Positions 23,438-31,990 of a stretch of 32,274 nt of DNA are shown one piece after another; positions within the stretch are counted from its first letter, which is position 1, and every line of letters begins with the position of its first letter. The stretch covers positions 1 to 32,274 of the forward strand of contig CALCQV010000130.1 in NCBI GenBank assembly GCA_937894795.1, in the 5' to 3' direction. Both the position numbers and the translations under genes were made by a program. Under the pieces are notes generated by a model that was not told the DNA's origin, searched no databases, and saw only the letters and a program-made list of their open reading frames with translations. Origin of the DNA: an uncultured Bacteroidales bacterium (GTDB taxonomy: Bacteria; Bacteroidota; Bacteroidia; Bacteroidales; Lentimicrobiaceae).

Positions 23438-24793
23438 ATGGAAACTCCAGAAAAATCAATCATTGAAACAATCAGCCAGTTTATTCGCCGCTCGGTTACA
23501 ATCAAACTGGTATCCATCTTTATTCTTATGATGTTGCTCATGATTCCTATGGAATTTGTTCGCTCGCTCATTAATGAAAGAGATACTTTACGCGAATCTG
23601 CTGTAAGGGAAGTAAGTGGTAAATGGGCAAATGAGCAAAATATATATGGGCCTATTTTAACCATTCCGTATAATAAGCAAGTGATTGAAGATGGCAAGAC
23701 TACATTGGTGCGGGAACAAGCACATATTCTTCCATCTCTGATCATAATTGACGGGAAAATTAAACCTCAGTCGCTTTATCGTGGTATATATAAGGTGGTG
23801 GTTTATGATTCAAAAGTTTCAATTAAAGGTAGTTTTTCGGGTTTAGATAAATACCTGGATGAAATAAGTCATCATGAGCTTTTGTGGAATGAAGCATTTC
23901 TTACCATAAATGTATCTGACTTACGTGGTATAAAAGACAAAGTGAATGTTAAATGGAATGGTGTTGACAATCCTGTTGATCCCGGGTCAAAAATACCCGA
24001 GTTGATCAGTTCGGGCATAACTGTAAATAGTCTATTTGCAGGTGAACCGATGGGGCAATTATTTGATTTCTCGTTTGACCTTCATTTACAGGGCAGTCAG
24101 TATCTTAGCTTTATTCCTTTGGGTAAGGAAACCAAGGTGAATATATCTTCCAACTGGCAAGATCCCAGTTTTTCAGGATCATTCTTACCTGATGAACGCA
24201 CAGTGAATGATAAAGGCTTCTCAGCTTCATACAAGATTCTGGAACTGAATAGGAACTATCCGCAGTTCTGGACCGGGAACCAGCATATTCAGAATATGCA
24301 GAACAGCGCTTTTGGTGTTAACCTATTATTACCTTCCAATGATTATCAAAAAGCTACCCGCTCAACCAAATATGCCTTGCTAGCCATAGCATTGACTTTT
24401 TTAACCTTTTTCCTTGTTGAGATATTCAACAAGAATAGGGTGCACCCTTTTCAGTATATACTTATTGGCCTCTCGCTGGTACTTTTCTATACTCTGTTAA
24501 TATCCATTTCTGAGCATTTGAATTTTGATCTGGCATACATAATATCCAGTCTTTCGGTCATTGCCATGATAGGGCTTTATTCAAAGACAATATTCGATAA
24601 CCTGAAGCAATCATTGATTTTGGTTCTCATCCTTGTCCTCACCTATACTTTTGTCTACATTACATTGCAGATCCAGGATTATGCCCTGCTGATTGGAAGT
24701 GTGGGATTAACCGTAATACTTGGCGTAACCATGTACATAACAAGTAAGGTTAACTGGTACGATTTAAACTCCCTCAATAAAGGTGATTCATGA
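23438..24793 (+). CDS. creD: Inner-membrane protein CreD
   Basis: 451 residues, full length for CreD, a family linked in enterobacteria to envelope integrity and the CreBC response. Layout: an N-terminal helix (VTIKLVSIFILMMLLMIPMEFV), the conserved segment SLINERDTLRESAVREVSGKWANEQNIYGPILTIPY, a large periplasmic domain of about 250 residues, then a bundle of about six helices (YALLAIALTFLTFFLVEIF, YILIGLSLVLFYTLLISI, and others) near the C-terminus. Biochemical activity is unknown in the family. Adjacency to the HTH_34 regulator is common in Bacteroidota and suggests that regulator rather than CreBC controls it. Confidence 0.92.
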   Translation: METPEKSIIETISQFIRRSVTIKLVSIFILMMLLMIPMEFVRSLINERDTLRESAVREVSGKWANEQNIYGPILTIPYNKQVIEDGKTTLVREQAHILPSLIIIDGKIKPQSLYRGIYKVVVYDSKVSIKGSFSGLDKYLDEISHHELLWNEAFLTINVSDLRGIKDKVNVKWNGVDNPVDPGSKIPELISSGITVNSLFAGEPMGQLFDFSFDLHLQGSQYLSFIPLGKETKVNISSNWQDPSFSGSFLPDERTVNDKGFSASYKILELNRNYPQFWTGNQHIQNMQNSAFGVNLLLPSNDYQKATRSTKYALLAIALTFLTFFLVEIFNKNRVHPFQYILIGLSLVLFYTLLISISEHLNFDLAYIISSLSVIAMIGLYSKTIFDNLKQSLILVLILVLTYTFVYITLQIQDYALLIGSVGLTVILGVTMYITSKVNWYDLNSLNKGDS

Positions 24794-24841
24794 CGAATTG
24801 GTGTCAATCTGCTGCGAATAGGTGAATATTATCATCCCTCT

Positions 24842-24880
24842 AAGGAGTCTGTTCATTAAGCAATAGGCTCCTTTCTATTT
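24842..24880 (+). terminator. Probable terminator of creD
   Basis: AAGGAG (24842-24847) pairs with CTCCTT (24868-24873), with further partial pairing inside, and is followed by TCTATTTT. Lies 49 bases after the creD stop. Confidence 0.6.
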
Positions 24881-24999
24881 TCCTGATTTTACTCATCTCA
24901 TTTCCTGCATCTTTCTTCATAAAGATGCATCTCTAATTTAATTAACTTTATTTTCCATTTCCCGGGCAACCTTTTTCAAAAATTGAGTTTTCACGATAT

Positions 25000-25569
25000 A
25001 TGCAAAGGCAGGATGAATCTTTGTTGAATAGACTCCTTAAAGGCGAAAGGAAAGCAATGGAGGAACTTTATGATAACTATGCCCCGGTTCTGCTGGGTGT
25101 TGCTTTACGTTACTGTGATTGCAAAGAAGATGCTGAAGACCAACTTCATGAGTCCCTGCTTAAAATATTGAAAGGAATCAATGGGTTTAAACCATCATTT
25201 GAAGGGGCTTTTGAAGTTTGGATGCGTCGGGTAACTGTGAACCAGTGCCTCTCATCCATGACTAAAAAGCGGGATTTCAGGCTAACAGAAAGGATAATTG
25301 ATAACGAGTTTTTTGAACCTCCTGTTGATGACCAAATCATCGACAACTTACCTGATCTGAATCCTGAACAGATTATTGAAATGATGCATAGTCTGCCAAC
25401 AGGTTATCGAACTGTGCTCAATTTGTATGTATTTGAACAGTTGCAGCATAAGGACATTGCGCAGAGGCTGAATATCACAGAGAATACTTCGAAGTCACAA
25501 CTCATGAAGGCGCGTAATGCAATGAAAAAGAAGGTTGAGATGATGATCAGAAAGGAGGCCGCAGGATGA
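25000..25569 (+). CDS. ECF sigma factor
   Basis: 189 residues. Region 2 is at about 10-85: KAMEELYDNYAPVLLGVALRYCDCKEDAEDQLHESLLKI, then FEVWMRRVTVNQCLSSM. Region 4 is at about 125-180: LPTGYRTVLNLYVFEQLQHKDIAQRLNITENTSKSQLMKARNAMKK. Clear ECF-type sigma-70. Its stop overlaps the start of the next gene by 4 bases (ATGA), so the neighbouring membrane-anchored barrel protein is its natural anti-sigma candidate. Upstream, TAACTTTA at 24943-24950 is a possible imperfect -7 element; no good -33 partner. Confidence 0.92.
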   Translation: MQRQDESLLNRLLKGERKAMEELYDNYAPVLLGVALRYCDCKEDAEDQLHESLLKILKGINGFKPSFEGAFEVWMRRVTVNQCLSSMTKKRDFRLTERIIDNEFFEPPVDDQIIDNLPDLNPEQIIEMMHSLPTGYRTVLNLYVFEQLQHKDIAQRLNITENTSKSQLMKARNAMKKKVEMMIRKEAAG

Positions 25570-26921
25570 AAGATGAAGAAAAATTGGATAAGTGGTTGCG
25601 TGAAACCCTGAATGATTATGTTCCGGAAGCATCAACCGATTCCAGAAATCGATTCTTGTCAGAAGCACCTTCTGCCAAGGTAAAGCGTTCCGGTAAATGG
25701 TACCTGTATTCGTCTCTGGCCTTGTTTATCATTATTTCTGTGATTGGCATGTTACTTTGGTTCATTGGGAATGAATCATCAATTCCGCTGCAAACAAGAG
25801 AGTTTAATACCGGGATTAACCCTTCAGAGCAGGCTCTTGCTGACTCAGCCGCCATTACATCATCTGTACCGGCAAAAAGTAACATCTCCACTTCAGGTCT
25901 TCCGGATCATGATCCGGGTAAATTTAAGATTTCTGCTCAGCCGGTAGTATCGGGGAGCCTGAGTAGGGAGGTGCATTCCAATTCCGGTGGCCAATCAGGC
26001 AGCGGGGCACCTTCCCCTCAACCACCTGATACATTAAAGCATGGTGAAGTTGAATTTGATTCGGAAAGTATATCAGGAGCAGTTGAAACTAATCAGCCTA
26101 CTATCAGCATCAATGATCTGAACCATGTTGTCAAGAATAAGTTGGATACTGTTGATTTATCGACTGCTGAACCGGTGAAAACTCTTGCAATACCCGCAAA
26201 CAATGAGAAAGAGAAATTGTATGGCAGTGGAAATAAATTTTTGTTGTTCTATTACCGCCCTGAAATTATCTGGAACATAATTGAAAATGAAAAACTCATT
26301 CATAATTATGGAATAGAGTGTCGGACTAACCTTTTCAATGGCAGGTATATGCTTGGAACAGGCCTTGGAATATCACAAAGCAAGGGCTATTTTGAATATG
26401 CAGTTAATTATCTGGAATACATGGGTAGTTATAGTAAACTTGACTCCATCAGCTTTAACTGGGACCCTCGCAACTTTCAAATGGAACAGGTAAGGCATAC
26501 TACTGAAGAATTGGTTTTTGACAGTGAAGTGAAAACCAATTATGAAAAGGTATACCGCAATTTCGTCTATTTCCAGGTGCCATTGATTATGGGCTACAAC
26601 TTTATAAGCCGGGAGAAGGTTGCTCTTGGATTGCGGTTTACCCCCATATTGTCAGTATTGATGACAAAAAAGGCTGTCGATCTTAAGTATGATGCCGGCT
26701 TGAATCAAGTGATTCAAATAAACAGGATAACTCCGGATAGGGTGAAGACTAACTGGCAACTCTCAGTTGGCATCAACTACAGGCGAAAACTCACGCGGAG
26801 CCTGATACTGGAGGCAGAGCCCGCTTTTTCCTATTACTTCAATTCAGTTTATGAAAAACCAAATGATCTTCAACACCCTTATGGGGCTTCTATAAAATTT
26901 GCAATTGGTATACAATATTGA
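25566..26921 (+). CDS. Trans-envelope candidate anti-sigma factor: cytoplasmic tail, inner-membrane helix, linker and outer-membrane beta-barrel
   Basis: 451 residues. Residues 1-44 are charged (DEEKLDKWLRETLNDYVP), ending RSGK. Residues 45-68 form one hydrophobic helix (WYLYSSLALFIIISVIGMLLWFIG) that, with its long positively ended N-tail, looks like an uncleaved signal anchor. Residues 69-220 are low complexity, rich in S, P, G, T, N. Residues 221-451 show amphipathic strands of a porin/PorT-like barrel (YMLGTGLGISQSKG, KVALGLRFTPILSVLM, NWQLSVGINYRRKL) and end in a terminal Tyr (FAIGIQY), as outer-membrane proteins do. Coupled to the sigma gene. Anti-sigma role and barrel insertion are inferred; a barrel that stays in the periplasm is possible. 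Confidence 0.72.
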   Translation: MKDEEKLDKWLRETLNDYVPEASTDSRNRFLSEAPSAKVKRSGKWYLYSSLALFIIISVIGMLLWFIGNESSIPLQTREFNTGINPSEQALADSAAITSSVPAKSNISTSGLPDHDPGKFKISAQPVVSGSLSREVHSNSGGQSGSGAPSPQPPDTLKHGEVEFDSESISGAVETNQPTISINDLNHVVKNKLDTVDLSTAEPVKTLAIPANNEKEKLYGSGNKFLLFYYRPEIIWNIIENEKLIHNYGIECRTNLFNGRYMLGTGLGISQSKGYFEYAVNYLEYMGSYSKLDSISFNWDPRNFQMEQVRHTTEELVFDSEVKTNYEKVYRNFVYFQVPLIMGYNFISREKVALGLRFTPILSVLMTKKAVDLKYDAGLNQVIQINRITPDRVKTNWQLSVGINYRRKLTRSLILEAEPAFSYYFNSVYEKPNDLQHPYGASIKFAIGIQY

Positions 26922-26958
26922 TAGTTTAAACATTTGTTACACACTTAAAGTCAATACT

Positions 26959-29187
26959 ATGAAACGGTTACTATTCTTTCTTTTCAGCCTGTCAACGCTC
27001 ATATCGGCAGCTCAGGTGCCTGAGATTTATGCTACAGTGAGTGGATCAGTGACATATGCCGGCACTAACCTCCCTGTGCCGGGGCATATTGTTCAAGTAT
27101 CAATGTACTCTAATGACAGCACCGGAACTGCTATGTTGGAGGAGGTTTATACTGATAATAACGGACAGTATTTTTTTACAGGTTCCATTATTGGTACTGA
27201 TGGCTATATTCAGGTACAATCGGAAATCTGTAACGGACAATACCAAACCGAAATCTTCCCCATGAGTATTAATGCTGTAAATGATTTTTATCTCGATTTC
27301 TATGTTTGTGGAACTACTGACTGTCAGGCATATTTCTATTGGGATCAAATATCAGATTTTACCTTTCAGTTCCTAAACCAGTCGATAGGTGAAGATCTAA
27401 GCTATTATTGGTCGTTTGGCGATGGTACTTACTCAAGCGAATTCAACCCTGTGAAAACATATTCCAACACGGGTATGTATGATGTAACCCTCTATATCAG
27501 CAGGCCTGATTCAAGCTGTTTTTCAAGCATTACGCAATACCTTTTCATAGGTGATACCATTGTACCGGGCTGTCAGGCATGGTTTGAACCAATACAAACG
27601 GATCCCAATGGATTTACCTATAGTTTTATCGACAAATCAATGGGTAATATTGACACCTGGTTTTGGGATTTCGGCGATGGTAATACTACTAACGGACAAT
27701 TTCCTGTGCACACTTACATAGAACCGGGTATCTACCAGGTTTGTCTGACTATTTCGTCACCTGACAGCACCTGTTATGACTACTTCTGTCAGACATTGGC
27801 GGTAGGGGGGACAAATACCTGTTTAGCCCAATTTACATGGTATCCCGTTGACTCTGTTAATAATCAATTCACGACACAGTTTTTGGATTTATCGTATGGT
27901 AATTTCACTGATTGGTCATGGAGTTTTGGCGATGGTACCGGGAGCAATGAGCAAAATCCTGTACATAATTTCGCAAGTCCCGGCATATACACCGTCTGCC
28001 TGACCGTTAGCGGTCCCGATTGCCAGAGTTCATGGTGTTCTGAGGTTTATATTGATGTTATTTATCCAATGTGCTTCAATTACTTTACTTATGTAAATGC
28101 CGGTACTTCCGTTGAATTCACAGGTTACCATTCAACTGACATCCCTGCAACCTATCAGTGGGAATTTGGTGATGGTACAACTGCTTTAGGTAATCCCGTG
28201 ACCCATATCTATCAAACGCCCGGAATATATTATGTTACACTCAGTACCTGGGATGATAACCAATGTTATGCCACTTCATCAATGGAGGTGGTTATAGGGG
28301 ACACTATAGTATTTAATCAGGTTTATGGGCAGGTATATGAAGGTAACTGGCCACTCACAAGTGGTTTTGTAATGATCTTTTCATCAGAAGCTGACACCAA
28401 CTATTACCCATATTTTGATATGACACCTGTGGATGGTACCGGGGTATTTGCTTTCCCCATGGTGCCCAATGGAAACTATAATATACTGGCCATTCCAACT
28501 GATGGAAGCACTTATTTGCCAACATATTATGAAAGCACCTTGTTCTGGCAGGAGGCAACGGTCATTGTTGCAGGCCAAACCCAAAATCCGGTCAATATTC
28601 AACTCGTTTCAGCCCAGGGAAGTGCTACTCCGGGTAATGGATTCATTTCAGGCCAGATCAATCAGGGCGGATTACGTGATGGCTTTATTGATCAAATTGT
28701 GGTCTATTTAACCGATAGCGATTACCATATTCTTGATTTTACTCAGGTAAATAGCAATGGCGAATTTTCATTCAGCAATCTGGCTTACGGCACCTACTAT
28801 ATTAAGCCTGAATTATCAGGAGTGTATAGTGATTACCGATTGGTCAACCTTTCGGCTGCACAGACCGAAGTGATGGTCAACCTTACTTTTACAGGAAATT
28901 ATATCCTTAGCAAACCTGAAGGTATGTCAGTAGCTGCAGATGTTACTATTTATCCAAATCCGGTAACTGAATCTGCCAGGATTATATTCAACCAGACTGA
29001 AAGTGGAATTGTAAGCCTAAGCCTGCTTGACTTATCCGGTAGAAATATCTTAAATCAAACTGAAAAGATAGCTTATGGTGCTGCACAGATAGATATTCCG
29101 GTAAAAACCATTCTGCCGGGTGTTTATATTCTGAAACTTCGTTTTGTAGACGGTACGGAAGTTAGCCGCAAACTTATTAAGAATTAG
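26959..29187 (+). CDS. Secreted multi-PKD protein with T9SS sorting domain
   Basis: 742 residues from the ATG at 26959; the frame is open 20 codons upstream but only from a TTG, and the signal peptide MKRLLFFLFSLSTLISAAQ starts here. After an SpaA/regulatory-like domain (SGSVTYAGTNLPVPGHIVQV, about residues 28-110) come four PKD domains, each with a W/E-F-GDG motif: WSFGDGTYSSE, WDFGDGNTTNG, WSFGDGTGSNE and WEFGDGTTALG. Two more regulatory-like beta domains follow (GQVYEGNWPLTSGFVMI, GQINQGGLRDGFIDQIVVYL), then a T9SS type A C-terminal domain (YPNPVTESARIIF, GVYILKL). Predicted cell-surface adhesin or scaffold. It follows the barrel gene by 37 bases and is likely its co-transcribed partner. 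Confidence 0.88.
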   Translation: MKRLLFFLFSLSTLISAAQVPEIYATVSGSVTYAGTNLPVPGHIVQVSMYSNDSTGTAMLEEVYTDNNGQYFFTGSIIGTDGYIQVQSEICNGQYQTEIFPMSINAVNDFYLDFYVCGTTDCQAYFYWDQISDFTFQFLNQSIGEDLSYYWSFGDGTYSSEFNPVKTYSNTGMYDVTLYISRPDSSCFSSITQYLFIGDTIVPGCQAWFEPIQTDPNGFTYSFIDKSMGNIDTWFWDFGDGNTTNGQFPVHTYIEPGIYQVCLTISSPDSTCYDYFCQTLAVGGTNTCLAQFTWYPVDSVNNQFTTQFLDLSYGNFTDWSWSFGDGTGSNEQNPVHNFASPGIYTVCLTVSGPDCQSSWCSEVYIDVIYPMCFNYFTYVNAGTSVEFTGYHSTDIPATYQWEFGDGTTALGNPVTHIYQTPGIYYVTLSTWDDNQCYATSSMEVVIGDTIVFNQVYGQVYEGNWPLTSGFVMIFSSEADTNYYPYFDMTPVDGTGVFAFPMVPNGNYNILAIPTDGSTYLPTYYESTLFWQEATVIVAGQTQNPVNIQLVSAQGSATPGNGFISGQINQGGLRDGFIDQIVVYLTDSDYHILDFTQVNSNGEFSFSNLAYGTYYIKPELSGVYSDYRLVNLSAAQTEVMVNLTFTGNYILSKPEGMSVAADVTIYPNPVTESARIIFNQTESGIVSLSLLDLSGRNILNQTEKIAYGAAQIDIPVKTILPGVYILKLRFVDGTEVSRKLIKN

Positions 29188-29218
29188 CATTGAATAAGAA
29201 TACCCATTTCAAATCCAG

Positions 29219-29284
29219 AAGATACCCCTATGCCGGTTGTTGACGATAATTTTATCGAACGAAAAACCGGCAAAGGGGTATCTT
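29219..29284. terminator. Long near-perfect hairpin after the PKD gene
   Basis: AAGATACCCCT pairs with AGGGGTATCTT; after one A-A mismatch TGCCGGTT pairs with AACCGGCA; a shorter inner stem CGATAA/TTATCG closes the tip. Only a weak T-rich tail (TAATTTA) follows. Position 31 bases after the stop suggests a terminator or mRNA 3' stabiliser; a small mobile hairpin repeat cannot be excluded. Confidence 0.6.
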
Positions 29285-29364
29285 AATTTATCAATTATAT
29301 AGGTAAATGATTTGGGAATAGCCTGTTTTTGCTCTTCTTTTGTCATATGCGTGTAGAATTGGAG

Positions 29365-29388
29365 ATTTTTACTGAAAGCAGTAAAAAT
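29365..29388. promoter_or_regulatory. 10-bp inverted repeat upstream of the LRR gene
   Basis: ATTTTTACTG, four bases, CAGTAAAAAT: perfect arms ending 31 bases before the LRR start. An imperfect -7 element TAGTTTTA follows. Could be an operator or a leader hairpin. Confidence 0.4.
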
Positions 29389-29419
29389 TTCTCTAGTTTT
29401 ACATCTCTTATCAATCCAT

Positions 29420-30307
29420 ATGACTACTAAAGACCTACACCAGAAACTTCTTGAAGCCTATACGCTGAGAAATCTTAACATCATTTCTCTCACCTTAATA
29501 AATCTGTATAAAAGCAGGCAATTTTCAAAGTTGCGTGGCATTACTGATATTATCAGTGATAGTGTAGCGATTGAAATTTCTGAGAATGGCAAAGGATTTT
29601 CAAAACTCATTATGTTGTATCATCCTGATCGGATCCATTATTATATCAATGAAATCAACAGGCTGGCTGAGCTGGATGACCTTGACGGACTACTCAGCCA
29701 TGCTCATATTCTTAAACTGGAGCGCATTGAGGAAATTGCTGCTTCACTGAATAACTTTGAAGATATTGACTATTCACCTGTTTACGAATGGGATCTGAAT
29801 ACTGAAGGTTTCAGTGTATTATTTGACACTGAACCCTCATCTCATAAAGAGAATAGACCTCGTAAACAACGGTTGGAATACGATTTTTACGATGCTTTGA
29901 AACTCAGGCAATATGGCAATACTGACGTAGAATTCCATCCATACTATCTGGAGGATATTGATGAATTTGAACTTTCTTCCGCTTATATAAATGACCTCGA
30001 CGGAGTTCAGTACTGTATTCATGCAAGGATAATGGACTTATCTAATAACAAAATCAGCGATATCAGACCACTCGCCGGTCTTTCATACCTTGAAGAACTT
30101 AATCTCTCTGATAACCAGATTGGAAGTATTGATACCCTGAGCAATCTGCAGAATCTGAAACGACTCTATCTGTCAAACAACAGGCTTGATGACGTCAGCC
30201 CGCTTCTGCTACTTAATAAACTGGAATATGTTGAACTTTCAGGGAACAACATCAGTGAAGGGCAAATCACAGAACTTAAGGAAGTTGGAGTTACCGTTGA
30301 ATTATAG
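29420..30307 (+). CDS. Leucine-rich repeat protein with a J-domain-like HPD motif
   Basis: 295 residues, no signal peptide or membrane helix, so cytoplasmic. The C-terminal 100 or so residues hold about four SDS22-type leucine-rich repeats (IMDLSNNKISDIRPLAGLS, LEELNLSDNQIGSIDTLSNL, LKRLYLSNNRLDDVSPLLLL, LEYVELSGNNISEG). The N-terminal half is not a named domain to me, but contains FSKLIMLYHPDRIHYYINEIN at about 60-80, which looks like helix II, the HPD loop (68-70) and helix III of a DnaJ J-domain. A J-like protein that works with DnaK, with LRRs as a client or partner surface, is possible. Middle part (90-190) acidic and unassigned. Confidence 0.75.
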   Translation: MTTKDLHQKLLEAYTLRNLNIISLTLINLYKSRQFSKLRGITDIISDSVAIEISENGKGFSKLIMLYHPDRIHYYINEINRLAELDDLDGLLSHAHILKLERIEEIAASLNNFEDIDYSPVYEWDLNTEGFSVLFDTEPSSHKENRPRKQRLEYDFYDALKLRQYGNTDVEFHPYYLEDIDEFELSSAYINDLDGVQYCIHARIMDLSNNKISDIRPLAGLSYLEELNLSDNQIGSIDTLSNLQNLKRLYLSNNRLDDVSPLLLLNKLEYVELSGNNISEGQITELKEVGVTVEL

Positions 30308-30389
30308 TTCCTTACTAAATAAATACCCGGCAAATCTTATTTTACAGAATTCCGGCATAAGTTCAACCAAACTCCGTAACGTATTTATC

Positions 30390-30578
30390 CTACGTTGAGC
30401 CGAACTTTACCACGTATACTTTATTCACAATGGAGGTCACCGCCATCAGCAAGAAGATAACACCAATGAAATAGCCGTATACCTGTCCATCCGATCGGGT
30501 AATCATCCAAATTCCTATTATTGTCATGAATAGAGCTAGAATATACTTTCCGATACCACCTTTTTTAGTTTTTTCCAT
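30390..30578 (-). CDS. Small two-helix membrane protein
   Basis: 62 residues: a lysine-rich N-terminus (EKTKKGGIGK), helix YILALFMTIIGIWMIT, short loop RSDGQVYG, helix YFIGVIFLLMAVTSIV, and a short tail. A perfect -7 element TATATTTG lies 24 bases upstream, supporting expression. No function recognised. Convergent with the LRR gene and divergent from trxB. Confidence 0.7.
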   Translation of the reverse strand: MEKTKKGGIGKYILALFMTIIGIWMITRSDGQVYGYFIGVIFLLMAVTSIVNKVYVVKFGST

Positions 30579-30601
30579 TTTTGTAAAGTGTTGGCCATCA
30601 C

Positions 30602-30609
30602 CAAATATA
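30602..30609 (-). promoter_or_regulatory. -7 promoter element of the small membrane protein gene
   Basis: On the minus strand TATATTTG matches TAnnTTTG exactly, 23 bases upstream of the ATG. No TTTG at the expected -33 site. Confidence 0.5.
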
Positions 30610-30700
30610 CATAAAAATATCCGTTTTATTGAGTTTTAATGATTAAAATCTCCGTAAAGGCCATCCTGACAATTTGACATTAAATTTTTAAGGCACAATC

Positions 30701-30733
30701 TTTGATCTGTTAGAGAGCAAAACATTAACTTTG
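30701..30733 (+). promoter_or_regulatory. trxB promoter
   Basis: TTTG (30701-30704), 21 bases, then TAACTTTG (30726-30733): perfect Bacteroidota promoter, 34 bases before the trxB start. Confidence 0.8.
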
Positions 30734-30767
30734 CGCTTATTACTTTGTAACAAATCAATCAATATAA

Positions 30768-31751
30768 ATGAAACCAGAATCTGAATACGAAAGAGTTGAA
30801 AACCTGATCATAGGGTCAGGGCCTGCCGGTTATACTGCTGCTATTTACGCTGCAAGGGCTGATTTAAAACCCGTTGTTTACCAGGGTATGCAACCTGGCG
30901 GACAGCTTACCGGAACTACTGAAGTGGATAATTTCCCTGGATACCCCAATGGTGTTCAGGGGCCTGATATGATGCTTGACCTTCAGCACCAGGCAGAGCG
31001 TTTCGGTGCTAACTTGCGGTGGGGTGTGATTACTGAGGTTGATTTCTCAAAACGACCCTTTAAGGTTGTTACCGATGATGATAAAGTGATACTGGCCGAC
31101 ACCGTTATCATTGCAACAGGTGCCACTGCCAAATATATTGGCCTTGAATCAGAAGTTCGATATATTGGTCATGGTGTGTCAGCCTGCGCTACCTGCGACG
31201 GATTCTTCTATCGCGGTCAGGATGTAGCCATTGTTGGGGGAGGTGATACAGCCGCCGAAGAAGCTATTTATCTCTCTAAGATGACCCGTAAGGTATACAT
31301 GATTGTGCGCCGTGATGAACTTAGGGCTAGTAAGGCAATGCAACACAGGGTAATGAACATCCCAAATATTGAAATACTGTGGAATCATAAACCTCAGGAA
31401 ATACTGGGTGATGGTAAAGTTGTTACCGGTGTGTTACTGGAAAACGTTAAAACCGGTGAAACCCGTGAGATTGAAGTACAAGGCTACTTCGTTGCTATCG
31501 GCCATGCTCCCAATACACAGATATTCAAAGGTCAGATTGACCTGAATGAGAATGGATACATCAATACTATCCCTGGTACAACACAAACCAATATACCGGG
31601 AGTATTCGCTGCCGGCGATGTACAGGACCATGTATTCCGTCAGGCTATTACGGCTGCAGGTACCGGATGTATGGCTGCCATCGAGGCTGAACGGTACTTA
31701 TCGGAAGTCAGGTCAACTTCAGAATCGCAGGTTATGAATATGGCAAAATAA
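30768..31751 (+). CDS. trxB: Thioredoxin-disulfide reductase TrxB
   Basis: FAD- and NADPH-dependent cytoplasmic enzyme that reduces thioredoxin. 327 residues, normal length. FAD-binding GSGPAGYTAAIYAARA at about 16-31, the PGGQLTGTTEVDNFPGYP loop, redox pair CATC at 140-143 followed by DGFF, NADPH-binding GGGDTAAEEA, a run of basic residues RRDELRASKAM, and the second FAD motif GVFAAGDVQDHVFRQAITAAGTGCMAA. Standalone gene with its own promoter and terminator. Confidence 0.97.
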   Translation: MKPESEYERVENLIIGSGPAGYTAAIYAARADLKPVVYQGMQPGGQLTGTTEVDNFPGYPNGVQGPDMMLDLQHQAERFGANLRWGVITEVDFSKRPFKVVTDDDKVILADTVIIATGATAKYIGLESEVRYIGHGVSACATCDGFFYRGQDVAIVGGGDTAAEEAIYLSKMTRKVYMIVRRDELRASKAMQHRVMNIPNIEILWNHKPQEILGDGKVVTGVLLENVKTGETREIEVQGYFVAIGHAPNTQIFKGQIDLNENGYINTIPGTTQTNIPGVFAAGDVQDHVFRQAITAAGTGCMAAIEAERYLSEVRSTSESQVMNMAK

Positions 31752-31777
31752 ATTGCATAAAATATATCCCTGTTTTC

Positions 31778-31814
31778 AAAGGAAGAGGCTCATGTGAATG
31801 AGCCTTTTCCTTTT
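31778..31814 (+). terminator. Rho-independent terminator of trxB
   Basis: AGGCTCAT/ATGAGCCT stem extended by GGAA/TTCC after one mismatch, GTGA loop, and a TTTT tail, 27 bases after the stop. Confidence 0.85.
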
Positions 31815-31874
31815 GATCGAATATTGCGGGTGTATTTGTTAATTCCTGACAATATTTATTGAAATTCCTAACAA

Positions 31875-31990
31875 CGGACAGGTCGAGACCTGTCCCTACC
31901 GGTGGATAATTCATATTACGGACAGGTAACGACCTGCACAAACCGATGGATTTCAATATTAACGGACAGGTCACGACCTGTCCCTACCGG
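31875..31990. repeat. Three 44-bp tandem repeats, each with a GGACAGGTC palindrome
   Basis: The palindrome GGACAGGTC-GA-GACCTGTCC begins at 31876; degenerate or intact copies begin at 31920 and 31964, exactly 44 bases apart. Copies 1 and 3 continue CCTACCGG, copy 2 is diverged. The last copy contains the stop codon of the minus-strand gene fragment. Confidence 0.85.

Noticed and set aside
28433..28711. 92-codon plus-strand open frame
   Set aside because: Overlaps the PKD gene in another frame; the PKD reading has clear domain structure.
31875..31990. Regularly spaced repeats as a CRISPR array
   Set aside because: Only three units, the similarity continues through the would-be spacers, the core is a full palindrome, and no cas gene is nearby.
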